A DNA stretch of 64,000 nucleotides from Calliopum simillimum (lineage: Eukaryota; Arthropoda; Insecta; Diptera; Lauxaniidae). A program made the position numbers and the translations under genes. The notes under the pieces were generated by a model, which saw nothing but the letters and a program-made list of their open reading frames with translations, had not been told where the DNA came from and did no database searches. The stretch is from positions 43,581,061 through 43,645,060 of the forward strand of contig OX638369.1 of assembly GCA_951812925.1 (NCBI GenBank), in the 5' to 3' direction. This document shows positions 45,931 through 57,700 of this stretch, piece after piece (within the stretch, counting starts at the first letter, position 1; each line of letters opens with the position of its first letter).

Positions 45931-47865
45931 TAGGGCTGTGCAATGAGCTCATCGAACCTGTTCGAGTTTTCGCCACACACAACGAACAAGATCGATCAGC
46001 TCAGCTCAACTCAGTTCGTAAGTTCGTGAGTTTTGAGCTGATTGTTTGATCGATCAGCGAATTCGTTGTGAGCTGATCGTTTGTTTGTTGAGCTCGTTAG
46101 TTATGAGTTTTCTCGTTTGTTTGGTTACGTTCAGCGTGTTCGATATGCGTTGAATATGATTGCAAGTTGCAATCAGCGTTGCAAAAAATGTGTAAGAATT
46201 GGGATAAGTTTAAGGTTTAATATTATACACGAATATTAAACAAATATTTTGCATAGTTGTTTTTTGTTTGAACTTCGGCTCTTCGCTGTACACAGCAGAA
46301 GCAACTTTCATTATTGCCACATGTTTTTTTTTTTTTTTTTGTAAAATTGCTTAAACCATACATATCAAAAAAAAAAAAATTAAATTTAAGCCTTTAACCG
46401 CTTAGATAAACTTTAAAAAATCCAACATATTTTTTTAGGGTTGCCACCTGTTTCTTTTAATAAAATCAAAATTTTCTATCAATAAATTGCTTAATCATCA
46501 TTTTCTCTCTATAAATTGACATCTTGGGTTCAAAAACGACGAAACAAAAATTAAGGGTTGCCATATCAGGGTTGCGAGACGTTTTTTTGGAAAATTGCAT
46601 TTCATTGTCAACATTCTTTATTGAACGTTATAGAATCGACCCAAAAACCCATAGTAAATTTTTTGGGGTTGCCACCTGTTTTTTTTAATAAAATCAAAAT
46701 TTTCTTGGAATAAATTGCAAAAATCATCATTTGCTCTCTATAAATTGACATCTTGGGTCCAAAAATAACGAAAGAAAAATTTAAGGTTGCCATATTAAGG
46801 TTGCCTGACTTTTTTTTCGCAAAATTGCATTTGGTTGTTAACTTTTTTTTATTGTTTTTGAACCCAAGATGTCAATTTATAGAGAAAACAATTATGATTT
46901 TAGCAATTTATTGAAAAAAAATTTTGATTTTATTAAAAGAACCAGGTGGCAGCCCCAAAAAATTTGCTATGGGTTTTTGGGTCGATTCTATAACTATCAA
47001 TAAAGAAAGTTGACAAAGGAATGCAATTTTCCAAAAAAACGTCTGGCAACCCTGATACGGCAACCCTGATACGGCAACCCTAAATTTTTGTTTCGTCGTT
47101 TTTGGACCCAATTTGTCAATTTATAGAGACAAAATGATGATTTTAGCAATTTATTGAAAGAAAATATTGATGTTTTAAAAAAACCAGGTGGCAGCCCCAA
47201 AAAATTTACTATGGGTTTTTGGGTCGATTCTATAACTTTCAATAAAGAAAGTTGACAAAGAAATGCAATTTTCCAAAAGAACGTCTTTCGACCCTGATAT
47301 GGCAACCCCAAATTTTTGTTTCGTCGGTTTTGGACCCAAGATGTCAATTTATAGAGAGAAAATGATGATATTAGCAATTTATTGATGGAAAATTTTGATT
47401 TTATTACAAAAAACAGGTGGCAACCCTAAAAAAATTAAATTTTTCATTCAAAATCATGTCAAAACGTCTTAGTTTTATTTTCAATTTTATTAAGTTCACA
47501 ATTTTAAATTAAGAGCAAAACAACAACTATGCAAAATATTTGTTTAGTATTCGTGTATAATATTAAACCTTAAGTATTATTTCTAAGCAATTCTTACAAC
47601 GCTGATTGCAATCATATACGTCGCATAACGAACACGCTGAACGTAACCAAACAAACGAGAAAACTCATAACTTACTAGCTCAACAAACAAACGATCAGCT
47701 CACAACGAATTCGATGATCGATCAAACGATCAGCTCAAAACTCACGAACTTATGAACTGAGTTGAGCTGAGTTGAGCTGAGCTAAACGAACTCAGTTCGG
47801 TACTGAAATTGTGTGAAAAGCTCATGAGTTTTGAGTTTGATCGAACTAGTTCGGCTCGTTGCACA
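45931..47865. mobile_element. Large foldback element with GAGCTGAT-rich arms
   Basis: Arms of about 280 bp: 45931-46200 (TGTGCAATGAGCTC.., GAGCTCAT/CAGCTCA phrases) is inverted at 47590-47865 (..GCTCGTTGCACA). Inner arms near 46200-46270 and 47500-47580 also pair. The core holds the GGTTGCCA array. Confidence 0.8.
46436..47430. repeat. About 235-bp GGTTGCCA repeat units, head and inverted
   Basis: Units of GGGTTGCCACCTG, ATCAAAATTTT, TATAAATTGACATCTTGGGT, AGGGTTGCCATAT, AGACGTTTTTT, TATAGAATCGACCCAAAAAC. Two forward units are followed by about two and a half reversed ones. Two further forward units lie at 61165-61608. The open frames seen here are repeat-derived, not genes. Confidence 0.85.
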
Positions 47866-47967
47866 AATATGAATTTGCAAGTGATCGATAGAAGAAAAAA
47901 TGTATGTGTGGAAAGGCCATAAAAACATTGATGCGAATTGGCGTCTAATATTTGAGCTGTACATTTA

Positions 47968-49315
47968 CAGCCGTATTTATAATAAAAGTTAAACCATGGA
48001 ATAAGGCTATTCCGAAGTTTAACATGAAATTCTGATTTATAAACAATTTTATTCCCAGTTTAAATTTTAAACTGCCTTCGAGCAGGTTTAAAGCTAGTTG
48101 AACGCCGGTTTAAATCATTTGACGTGACGTGTCAAAAAATAAATTCAAAATTTCTGTCAATAAAAAATTGTAAAATAAAAGAAAATTAATAAAATTTGCG
48201 GTCGCTGCAAAGATTAAAGAAAAAACCGCCGCAGTAGATAAATTATACCGACACAATCGGCTGCAGCCTTATACGACACCACCATTAAGTAAAGGTGATA
48301 GATTTCCTGTTTGCATACCGACCAACCAGTTGTAAATGACCTATAGTCGCAGTTCTGGTCCAGGCCAGCACGTGAGTTGCGTAAATTGGCCTGCGTTTTT
48401 AATTATCTGGAGCTGGATGGGTATCAGATAAAACCCGACTAAAATGACTGATTGGCCTGGAGGATAAACTAAATGAAAATGGATTTTTTATTAAGAGCGA
48501 TTCAAACTGCTTAAAACAAATGAACCTACATAGCTGATGCCTTGGAAGAATTTCGCGCATTGATAAAAGATTATTAAGCAAAAGCACCATCGCCAAGTGA
48601 GGAGACGGTGGAAAAATACGTAAAAGACGAATGCAGTAGAACGTCCACGTTCTCAAGTAATAGCTGACCATCAAGATCAGTGTGGTGTATAAAGATTCAG
48701 AGAAACTTTTTCAAATAGTTTATTTGTAAAATAATTGTTACATACATATGCATTACTTAAACAGAGTTCTAATGCAAAAAACAAAATGTAACCAGATTTT
48801 TTCACATGAGTATTTTAAAATTCAGTTATTAGTGTGGAATTTTATTGTTCTTTCTCAAATACAGCATTCCGTATAACAATAAAATTTTGCTTTCATTAGA
48901 GCTGCTCTTGTCCAAAAGTCTTTTATTTTTTCTAGTGTCGTTTCTTGTTATTCGGCTGCAATAACGTAAAAACCGCCATAATGGCACATTGAAAATTTTG
49001 CTTTTGTAAGAGGTGTTTTTTTTTCTTGTCCTTGTTTGCCTAGAGTTTGCTCAGAGCTTGCATTCTGGTGGTCAACCATGCGCCAATAATTTCCTTCATT
49101 GTTTTTTAAAATTCAATTTAATTCAGTTTGTTTTGAATTTACGTCGTCAAAAACTAGCATGTAAAAAATGTAATAGAATCAAATTTGACATAAGGCTGGT
49201 TTAGTGAAAATTGTTTATAAATCAGCAGTGGCTTAACATCGATTTAAAATTTTATACCTGGTTCAACTTAACCGGAGAATAGCGACGGTTTAAAAAAATC
49301 TAATAAATACGGCTG
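47968..49315. mobile_element. PIF/Harbinger-like non-autonomous element
   Basis: 1348 bp. Ends CAGCCGTATTTATAATAAAA and (reversed right) CAGCCGTATTTATTAGATTT, flanked by TTA at 47965-47967 and 49316-49318. A three-base TWA duplication is the Harbinger signature. Interior 48200-48660 is GC-richer and may be eroded coding sequence, but no domain is recognised. Confidence 0.82.
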
Positions 49316-49318
49316 TTA

Positions 49319-49935
49319 GTGAGGAATCAATTAGTTTGACCCTGTTTTGTAGGTAACGCAATAAGAGGTGTTTTCCGAAAATTATTTTGATTTTGTATAT
49401 AGCGATCAAATGCATAAAACGAAAACTCTTTTTAGAAACAAAATTCATAGCGACAACTTTTGCAATTTTTTTGTTTTGATTGGATATCGTCACTCTTAGG
49501 CCAGATTCACGAAAGTGCAATTTTTTCAGTTTTGCACTAATGTGGTTTTCTTGTACAAAATGGTTCAATAAAGTTATGCCAGAAGTATGGAAGCTTTTAT
49601 TTATCTATTCGATATATTGATAAATACTTTTCTCATTTGGTTTTGATAGTTTGAGAGATTTTTACATTTTACATGTAATTTACGTTGCTCAAAAATTGTG
49701 TAAATATGCCAACCCAGGTTATTTGGCTTGTTTTTGAGCGTTATTTCATACCGCCTACCAAAAGAATTGTTTCCACTATGAGATATTTACTTTAAACAAG
49801 TCTTAAAAAATGTAGAAGTAGTCAAAGCAATTTAAATAAGAAATGATTTAAAAATTATTTAATTTTCCCGCATCTTCGCAATACAAGCAATAATTGTTTT
49901 TTTAACAGTTTTTCTTCTTCTTTGGTATCTGAAAA
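49319..49935. other. Upstream region of tetraspan gene B
   Basis: AT-rich; a T-rich tract and ACAGTTTTTC lie just before the start codon. No motif supported. Confidence 0.4.
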
Positions 49936-52204
49936 ATGTTTAATACACGACCATCATCTCTTCGATCATCATCCGTTCGACCAAGCACCCGACCATCGCA
50001 AAATGCAGTACTTTTTAGTATTTTTGGTCGAAAATCGACAGTTGTTGAAGAGGAAGCTGCCGATCCTGATTCAATAGTCGTAGCATTTCAATTAAAAGAA
50101 GATGAAGCCGAATATAAAAAAAAAATGGAAGCTGATGCCATCGATTTCGTACATAGTTTCATTTTTTCCAGAATAACTTGTGCGAAAGGAATATCAATTG
50201 TATGATAAACTTACAAAAAAAAGGAAAGTCCTTGCAAAAAAAATAATTTTGTTTCTTTTATTTTAGTTGTTATTCATTAGCAGTGCGTTAACTTATTATT
50301 CTAAGGCAACTACTGAAGGACCCCTTTCCAAACATAAACTGTTATTGCTGCCCGTTCTGGATCTTGAGTTTGTCATGTTATGTTTTGTCGTCTACATCTT
50401 AACGATATGTGAAATATGTGCCCAAAAATACAATAGGGCCATAATTGAGGAGACAATTTATACAATGGTTGCACTAATGATGGTTTTGATATCAACGATC
50501 ATTGTAATAACAGACGCTATTCATAACGAAAAAACTGCGAGAGTTTATTCTGGGGTAAATATCATTATGAGCAAAACTAACTGTATTGTATTGTAATATA
50601 ACTCATATATAGTAGTAGGGATGTTACGGAGCTTCGCTTTCGGTTTCGAAAGGTCGAAACTTCTGATTGATTTTGACTTCCAAATCCGAATTCGGTTCCG
50701 AAAGTTATGAATCGAAAGTTCTAAAGAAGGTTAATTTAAAATTTTTCACTAATGATTTGTTGAAAATAAAAGAAAAAAAGCGCTAAAAGTAAGAACCAAA
50801 TTTCGTTTCGGGGAATCCCTCATGCTCGCTCTCACAGCCAAGATATCGTTATTTTTCTATGCCATTGAATTGCTGAAAAGGAAAGAGGTTCCCACAATAC
50901 ATCGCTTTTATCTCCGACTTCAGTGTCGACTCGGCAAATTAAAATTTAAAATAATCGGTTCCGACTCCGGTTCCGGCAAAAACCACCTCCGTAACATTCC
51001 AAATATGTATATATGTAGTAAGCTTACAGCCAAAATTGCTTGTCCGTTTCGAATACGATACTTTGCGATAAATTCCTTCAGGATCTTTTGTTGATGCAAA
51101 AAAAAAAACTGATTTTAGAATTTCCCCGTTTACACGCTCAAAAATCTAAAAGGTGTCAAAATTTTCTTGAAGATCATTTAGATAGAGGTAGCGCAAGGTC
51201 GATTTTTGCATAATCTTGGGTTGATGCGGTTTTTTATTTTATTACAAACCCAAAAATGCTCGGAATGAGCCGTACGTTATATCTTTCGTCTTGAATCAAG
51301 TTATTCAAAAAAATAAAAATTGGAACCTAAAATCAACGACATTTCGTTTTCTTTAGCTAAAATAACCTCAAAAAACGTTTTTTCCAAATTTCACCCTAAT
51401 GCAAATCTTCATTTTGGATGAAACTTTCTGTACCAAGGTCACCATAAAATCACGTAAGGAACAATTTTCTAGCATATCTTAACCCATTATATATTGTCCT
51501 TATGGGTCTTTTCACAAAAAAGTAACTGCGTTAATAACCCTAAAGAAATTTTTAAAAAATCTCTGCTACCTTTTTTAAAACATCCTCTTTCAGATTTTTT
51601 TGCATCAGCTTAATCCATATATATCGTCGGTTCAAAGGTAAAACTCACTAAGTGCATAACAATTCCTATGCACATACTGAGTTTTACCTCTTAATCGACG
51701 ATATGTTATTTTTCAATAAGTGCACGAAACCCTTAACTTCAGTGCGTCCAACAATAAATAGATCCTCCCTAAAATTGTCCAACAATGTTGCCACTTAATT
51801 TTGAATATTTTTATTGACCAATTCTGCAAAAATAGGCTCTATGGTAAAACATTTTTTTGTTTCGTAACTTTGGCATATTCGGCGTGTCCGAATATTTATA
51901 TTAACATTATAAATAGTCAAAACAAATATTCGTTTTCGCAAAATATTTTCAGTTGTATTTATTTTTTATATTTTAGATGTTGGCATTAGCTGGCATGATT
52001 TTTCAGCTGTTTAGCTGTGTTATGACAATATTAATGTATCGTCCTGTTCCGAAGGCAAAGCGTGCTACACTGAATGAAGCGAAACGGCGAGTTAGCATTA
52101 AAGATCCTCGGGCTAGTCGAGCGAGTCGAGCTAGTCGATTTAGTCGATCTAGTAAAGCAGACTTTGAACGAGAAAGACTATCAGTTAAAGTTACTAAGCT
52201 TTAA
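49936..52204 (+). CDS. Tetraspan membrane protein, paralog B
   Basis: Exons 49936-50199, 50267-50554 and 51977-52204, all phase 0, GT-AG, give 259 residues. The N-terminus is Ser/Arg/Pro-rich, followed by an acidic stretch (E-E-E-A-A-D-P-D). Four hydrophobic segments: about 85-98 (I-S-I-L-L-F-I-S-S-A), 111-137 (L-L-L-L-P-V-L-D-L-E-F-V), 148-172 (I-Y-T-M-V-A-L-M-M-V) and 185-205 (M-L-A-L-A-G-M-I-F-Q). The C-tail is basic with R-A-S-R-A-S-R and many Ser/Thr, probably cytoplasmic and phosphorylatable. Exon pattern and the LPxLD motif in TM2 match paralog A at 31372-32987. Function unknown. AATAAA at 52229. Intron 2 holds several MITEs. Start ATG is the first in the open exon, with context AAAATG. 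Confidence 0.75.
50618..51000. mobile_element. MITE with GGRATGTTACGGAG ends
   Basis: Left GGGATGTTACGGAGCTTCG and right CCACCTCCGTAACATTCC are inverted. Interior rich in TTCGGTTCCG-type phrases. No duplication resolved. Confidence 0.65.
51621..51704. repeat. 84-bp hairpin with ATATCGTCG ends
   Basis: Three paired blocks: ATATCGTCG/CGACGATAT, AGGTAAAACTCA/TGAGTTTTACCT, and GTGCATA/TATGCAC, around a small loop. Same terminal nine bases as the MITE at 20791. A minimal MITE; pre-miRNA-like shape is noted. Confidence 0.75.
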
Positions 52205-52228
52205 TACTTAATTTTTTGTAAATACAAA

Positions 52229-52234
52229 AATAAA
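52229..52234 (+). terminator. Polyadenylation signal AATAAA of tetraspan gene B
   Basis: AATAAA lies 25 bases after the stop codon. Confidence 0.6.
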
Positions 52235-52291
52235 AGTTAACGCTAATAAAAAACATATAAAAATCAACGAAAATGTAATGGAACAAATAAT

Positions 52292-52481
52292 CACTCTTAT
52301 CATGTATCGAACTTAATCGAATCATATATTTTGATATCCAGAATCGAATTCGAAAACTACTGCAATCAAAATCAAATCAGCCCTATCATAATTCGATTTT
52401 GATTCCGGATATAAAAATATATAATAGCAAAATCTCGATTCGATTAAGTTCGAATCGAAATCGAATTACATGATAAGGGTG
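52292..52481. mobile_element. 190-bp palindromic MITE, CACTCTTATCATG ends
   Basis: CACTCTTATCATGT on the left is mirrored by ACATGATAAGGGTG on the right, with AATTCGATT/AATCGAATT phrases inside. AATAAT flanks both sides (52286-52291 and 52482-52487). Confidence 0.75.
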
Positions 52482-52633
52482 AATAATATTTGGGTGTTTT
52501 AGACCTTTTTATTGTATTTTAAGAAATGCGGGACAATTGAAGATAACTCGAATCTAAGTATGAAAACAAAGTACATAAATTACACAGTCCTAATATGGTT
52601 TTCCAGTTGAACTTTATTTTGTGCTTTGATTTA

Positions 52634-53372
52634 GAGTAACTTATGGTAATGTGGTTACCTTCTTCTTTTTTTGCCAATTTCTACCAAAGTTATGGTAGTA
52701 GGTTAGCTTGGTCAATTTATTTGTATTAGTTATTCTATTGTTTTTACTATTTGATAATTTATAAAATAAAATATTATCATTTTCAAGCGTGAGGCCAGTT
52801 AAATTGAAAGTACCTAAAAATAGCTGAAGAAGAAAATTAGGATAAACCAAATTCATACTAACAAGTGAATAAGCAATAAAGATTCCCGAATCATACGTAA
52901 AATAGTAGGTACTCCACATTACTCAAACTTGGGTAATCCACACATGCAATAATAATAGTAATCAAAGTCGATATGCGGTATATAATATGGGGTAGTCCAC
53001 ATTACCCGAATATATCACTTTTTTGAAATAAACATTGCTTATATAAAAGAAATGTAAAATCAGACTTGTTTGTGCATTTTTTCATTAAATAATAGTTCCA
53101 CAATTGCACTAGAGTTATTTGAATTTTGGAAGACAGAGTTCTGAGAAAGTTATTTAGTTATTCACAGCGTACTAAAAATAAGTAAACTTGACCCCACAGC
53201 ATATGTTAAGAAATTTCACAAGTGTAAGGAGCCTAATAGAAAAGCCGAAGAGCGTAAAAAATATGTTTTTTGCGTTGTGCACAAATAACCCGAATTGTTG
53301 TACAGTCCTTAATATGAGAAATAAATGTGTGCACCACATTACCCGCATAGTCCACATTACCCTAAATTACTC
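52634..53372. mobile_element. TA-flanked MITE, GGTAATGTGGAC family
   Basis: 739 bp. Ends GAGTAACTTATGGTAATGTG and (right, reversed) GAGTAATTTAGGGTAATGTG, flanked by TA (52632-52633, 53373-53374). The motif TAGTCCACATTACCC/GGGTAATGTGG recurs several times inside. Confidence 0.85.
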
Positions 53373-53449
53373 TACACCCACTAGGTGGCCAAAAAAAATT
53401 TTCAATGTGGAAGAATATAACTTCCATTGCTTAGAAAATACAAGGTATA

Positions 53450-54333
53450 GGGTAAGGGAGGGAAATATGGACTACGTGGGTAATATGGACCACACGGTTA
53501 TTTCCCACTGCATACATAGGATTTACCGTTATTCATGTTCAAACTTAACGCTTATACCTAAAGCTTATAATAGGGCGATTTTAGCGTTCGGCGAAGTCGC
53601 ATGTTTCTGTAAAATTGATTTTTCTAAAAAAAAGCTCAGTGATAATTTTTTTCTAGTGAGTATATTTCATTATTTCACTTTAAACACATGGCGTTTTTAA
53701 ATAAATGGTTAATTATATCAAGTCAGTGAATACCATTTATAATTTATTAACACTAATAAGTTCATCAACCAAAAGAGTTTTTTGATAAAAAAACCATTTA
53801 TTCCACCAACACGTGCTGTGGGTAATATGGACCACCAAAGAAAAAAGCCTCAAAAACAAATGTATTTATCATCTTTTTCAGATGGGGAATCTAGCAGTTT
53901 TCATGACGAGTCTGATGGTCATTATATGTAATTTGTTAACTACAAAGAAAAAAAATGATAAAAAATGCATATAATGTAACACCCCTTACTCAGAAGATCG
54001 CCGTGGAAAATTTTGGGTTGAATGTGTTATCTGACGTTTTTGGAGTCATGAAAAATGTGCCGAATGTGGAAGTGACATTTTTATATGCAACTTCTGTACC
54101 AAATGGACTATATGGTCCATATTACACTACACTTTTTTTTATCTTCATTTTGAGTATTTTCAATTTTTTAATTTTTTTTCTTTATCCTGATGAGATATTT
54201 ATCTAAAAGTGAATCAGAATGAAGGTAAATTGTTTCCTTTACTGGATGGCATAAAATTAACGGTTTTGTTTTATGTATTTTGGGTTTTATTTAAAAAAGA
54301 AAGATGGGTGGTCCATATTTCCCTCCCTTACCC
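53450..54333. mobile_element. TA-flanked MITE, GGGAAATATGGACCAC family
   Basis: 884 bp. Ends GGGTAAGGGAGGGAAATATG (inverted), flanked by TA (53448-53449, 54334-54335). Internal copies of GGGTAATATGGACCAC at about 53478 and 53819. Structural sister of 52634-53372 and 35681-36561. Confidence 0.88.
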
Positions 54334-54432
54334 TACAAAAACCAACATTTCCCATATAAATCATAAGAATCTCCAGTAACAAGGGTTTTACTTTTCGATT
54401 ACGACTCTAATAGCGTTTTTGTTTCTCGACTA

Positions 54433-54742
54433 AAAATTCGCAATATGTTCTCGTTTACAATCAAAGATTATTATCAGATCAGAGCGATACTTCAAAAGAG
54501 AATTTCTCGATAATGCCACATATATTTTACTTCAAAGTCGAGCAATGCATTGCCGAAAATTCGTCCCATCAAAGCGTCAAAGAGAGTGGATGGCCATCTT
54601 AACCGACGATCAAGTGGATTGGCTAGACGAGGACTGTCGGAAACTATTTCGATACATTCAGCAGATATATGTTTTGAAAATCCGTGGCAAGAGATGTGAA
54701 AGAAACTTCTTTCGACTTGTATTTTATTATGTATTATTTTGA
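54433..54742 (+). other. Unrecognised open frame
   Basis: About 100 codons open, first ATG at 54545, ending TGA. The stretch R-Q-R-E-W-M-A-I-L-T-D-D-Q-V-D-W-L-D-E-D has protein-like composition. No upstream exon or homolog recognised; could be a terminal exon or transposon remnant. Confidence 0.3.
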
Positions 54743-55458
54743 AAATGCTATCATAAATAAATGTTGCTATTTAATGGATATGATTTCTATTTGTTTTTAC
54801 TATTTATTTACCACATGCTTATGAGTTTATTAACCACAACAATGTGGAATTTTCGATATTAATTTTGTGACGTGACATAAGGGGAGGGTCTGGAAAAATG
54901 CGACCATTTGTGACATGGGGGGAGGGGAGTCAAAAATCCTCTGAATAACCGTGACGTCCTTTATGGACTGCTCCTAAGGACTAGAAATATGCTTAGTATA
55001 TTCAGGGAAAAAATTACAACTTTCGCATTGATTCAATGTAAATCAAAAACGATTTAGCTCCGAAGTCGAAATTATTTGAATTGATGTTAAAAACTTTTGA
55101 TTTATAGCAATTAGATTAAATATAAGAATTTTTAAGTGTTACTTAATGACATGTATGTATGTATGTATATAGAAAATTAATTTTTAATTGAACTTTTAGT
55201 CATAAGTATATTTGCAAAGATCGATTTTCATATAAATCTATTAATGCATTTTCTAACACATAATTATGACAAATTAAGGAACGTACGTGTACTATGTTTC
55301 GTCTTCCGCCACAAAGACTCATCAAACTATTAGCATTAGTATTCAAATCAAATGAAATTTCCTTTTGATTTAAAAAACATTCACTGTAGATTCAAATATG
55401 TACATACTTAGATCCAAACGCATTTACTTATATTTATTTTGGTTCCCTTCTAAAATAA
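54743..55458. other. Spacer with repeat remnant
   Basis: 54865-54980 (GACGTGACATAAGGGGAGGG .. GTGACGTCCTTTATGGACTG) recalls the CCGTCCATAAAT element at 38849. A (TATG)n microsatellite lies at about 55152. No gene. Confidence 0.45.
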
Positions 55459-56123
55459 CACTGGTCGACAAATTTCGAAAAAAATTTCGACTGGAGAAGA
55501 GGATGATGTTTCTTAAGTAATTTGGGTGCGCTGAATTCGAATCTGCAATCGGTTTTTCTCTATCAGGTCAGGTTTTGAATGAATTTTTTCAACAAAAATT
55601 TAAAAATAATTTGTGTTTTCTATGAAAATCGAAATGGTCTTATTTCACTAAAACCTTAATAACTTTTTAAAAAATGATCCGATATCACTAAAATTGAACT
55701 CCAAATATTTGCAATTAAATACACTATTGAACTAAAATATAATAAAATATATATTGGTATAAGCTACTGGCAAAAAAACCGTGTTTAATTTGGCTTAAAC
55801 ACGAAAAAGTGTAAAAAACTACTATAAAAATGAACTTTTCGTTGCTATAACTCAGCCAATTTGAATCGGATCTTAAATATTGGTACACTTGTTGAAAGTC
55901 TTAGAATTTTTCTCTATAATAGTGTAAAAACATATTCGATCAAAATTGGGTCTCTCAAATAATGTTCAAAAAAATGGAGCTATAATCTCAAAAATCGAAA
56001 AGGTCGATTATCTCCAAAACCTGACCTGATAGAGAAAAATCGATTGCAGATTCGAATTCAGCGCACCAAATAACTCTAGGAACACTATTTGGTTGCTCCA
56101 GTCGAAAATCGTGTAGACCAGTG
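55459..56123. mobile_element. Inverted-repeat element with CACTGGTC ends
   Basis: 665 bp. Ends CACTGGTCGACA and (reversed) CACTGGTCTACA; inner arm CAGGTCAGGTTTTG/CAAAACCTGACCTG with ATTCGAATCTGCAATCG. TAA flanks both sides. No coding content; superfamily not assigned. Confidence 0.78.
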
Positions 56124-56339
56124 TAATTATTAAAATGTTACACTTTTGCAGTTTTATTTTCCAGCGTAAATACAGAAAAAAAAATTGGAAAATTTCATTT
56201 AAATTTATGACGTTTGTTGATGTTTTTTTCTTTTTGATTCAAAAGAAAAAATCTTTGTTTTTACAAATTTCAACATCGAAATTTACGAAATTATGACATA
56301 TTTAATTTTATAATCCAATTTTTTTCTGAGTGTATTATT

Positions 56340-56475
56340 CAGGCATGTCGCAGAATCCGACTCGGTTTTGCTTTTTCTCGGAATTGGAAATCGATATCGA
56401 TTTCAAATGGTGTCGTGAAATCCGATTGGATTTCAATTTTTCGAACAAAAGCAAAACCGATATTCGAATCAAACT
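56340..56475. mobile_element. Diverged MITE fragment, CAGGCATGT family
   Basis: Begins CAGGCATGTCGCAGAATCCG, like the copies at 26056 and 29807. Remaining sequence is diverged. Confidence 0.45.
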
Positions 56476-56893
56476 GACTGTCAAAAAATTAAATAAATGT
56501 ATAAAATAAATTGTGATTGAAGTTTAAATTTAAAGCAATTAGTGTTGTTTTACATAAAAATTACAAAACTTAGAGAAATTTGTGTTTTGTTTTTATTTAT
56601 TATTATTATTATTTCTTTATTATATGGTAATAAATTACAATACAATAATTAATTTAAGAGTTCTAGCAACAGGGCCATCGACTCGTGAATTATTACATAT
56701 GTATCTTAATTTTAAATTTAGTTTATATTACATTTTAAATTAAAGACAAAATATGAAAAGAATATGAAAATATAAAAGGGATAGAGATATAGAAGAATAA
56801 TGAAAATTTGATCATAAAAATATAGTTACAAACATAAAGACAAACAAAGACAAATAAATAGAGACAAAATAAACTTGTCCTTAATAGTTAAAT

Positions 56894-57700
56894 TTATATA
56901 CGGTTTAGTAAATTGCATTGAGCCAAGTAATTATACATTGTTTGAATATTTCTCGCTGTGGTTTCCTTTAAAAGGTCTGTAGGTACTTTTTGATCGAAGT
57001 GTATTCTTCTTTGTGACTGAAGAGCTGGACAAGAATTGAGAAGATGTTCAATAGTAAGACGCGTGTTACTGCATGAGGGACAGATGGGGGCTGCCTCCTT
57101 CCGGAAAATATACTCGTGGGTAAATATAGTGTGACCAAGACGTAGCCTAGTAAATGGTTTGATGAGTTTGCATGATAGTGATGCAGGAAACGATGGCTTT
57201 GTCCTATTTGGGTTGATCAATTTATAGTGGTGTTGATACTGTTGCCAGTTATTTAATTGGGAATTATTGAGATTTTTATCGATAACACGATAGATGTCGT
57301 TTTTTTCGAAAGTTGAAAAGGTGAAAGTAGGAGTTTTCGCAATATTTTTTGCAGCTACATCAGCGCGTTCATTTCCTGATATTCCAGTATGACTTGGAAT
57401 CCACATAATTTTGACTTTATTTGGAAACTGAATTAGTTTATTCCTTGCTGAAGAAAGAACGTAGCTGTCGTTCGATGCCGATTGAATTGCGTTAAAACAT
57501 GACTGGCTGTCGGTGCATATCACAGTTTTGATTTTTGTTTCTGCGGCATAGTTAATTCCGTACAAGATCGCAGTGGCTTCTGCTGTAAATATAGAGCAAA
57601 AGTCATACATAAGTCCATATTTGATAATATCGCCGTTTTCTTGTACCACAGAAAAAGAAGTATACTTATCTGTCTTTGAACCGTCAGTATAAATGAATCT
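56894..57700 (-). pseudogene. I-like LINE RNase H and C-terminal Cys motif
   Basis: Continues the RT frame after a TGA at 57701-57703. RNase H residues: Y-T-D-G-S (first Asp), F-T-A-E-A-T-A-I (Glu), C-T-D-S-Q-S (Asp), W-I-P-S-H-T-G-I-S-G-N-E-R-A-D. A C-x2-C-x7-H-type motif (C-P-S-C ... I-E-H-L-L-N-S-C-P) follows. RNase H is typical of I and Loa clades and absent from Jockey. Confidence 0.88.

Noticed and set aside
46997..47377. 126-residue minus-strand open frame with internal repeats
   Set aside because: It lies in inverted GGTTGCCA repeat units; the protein repeat mirrors the DNA repeat and no domain is recognisable.
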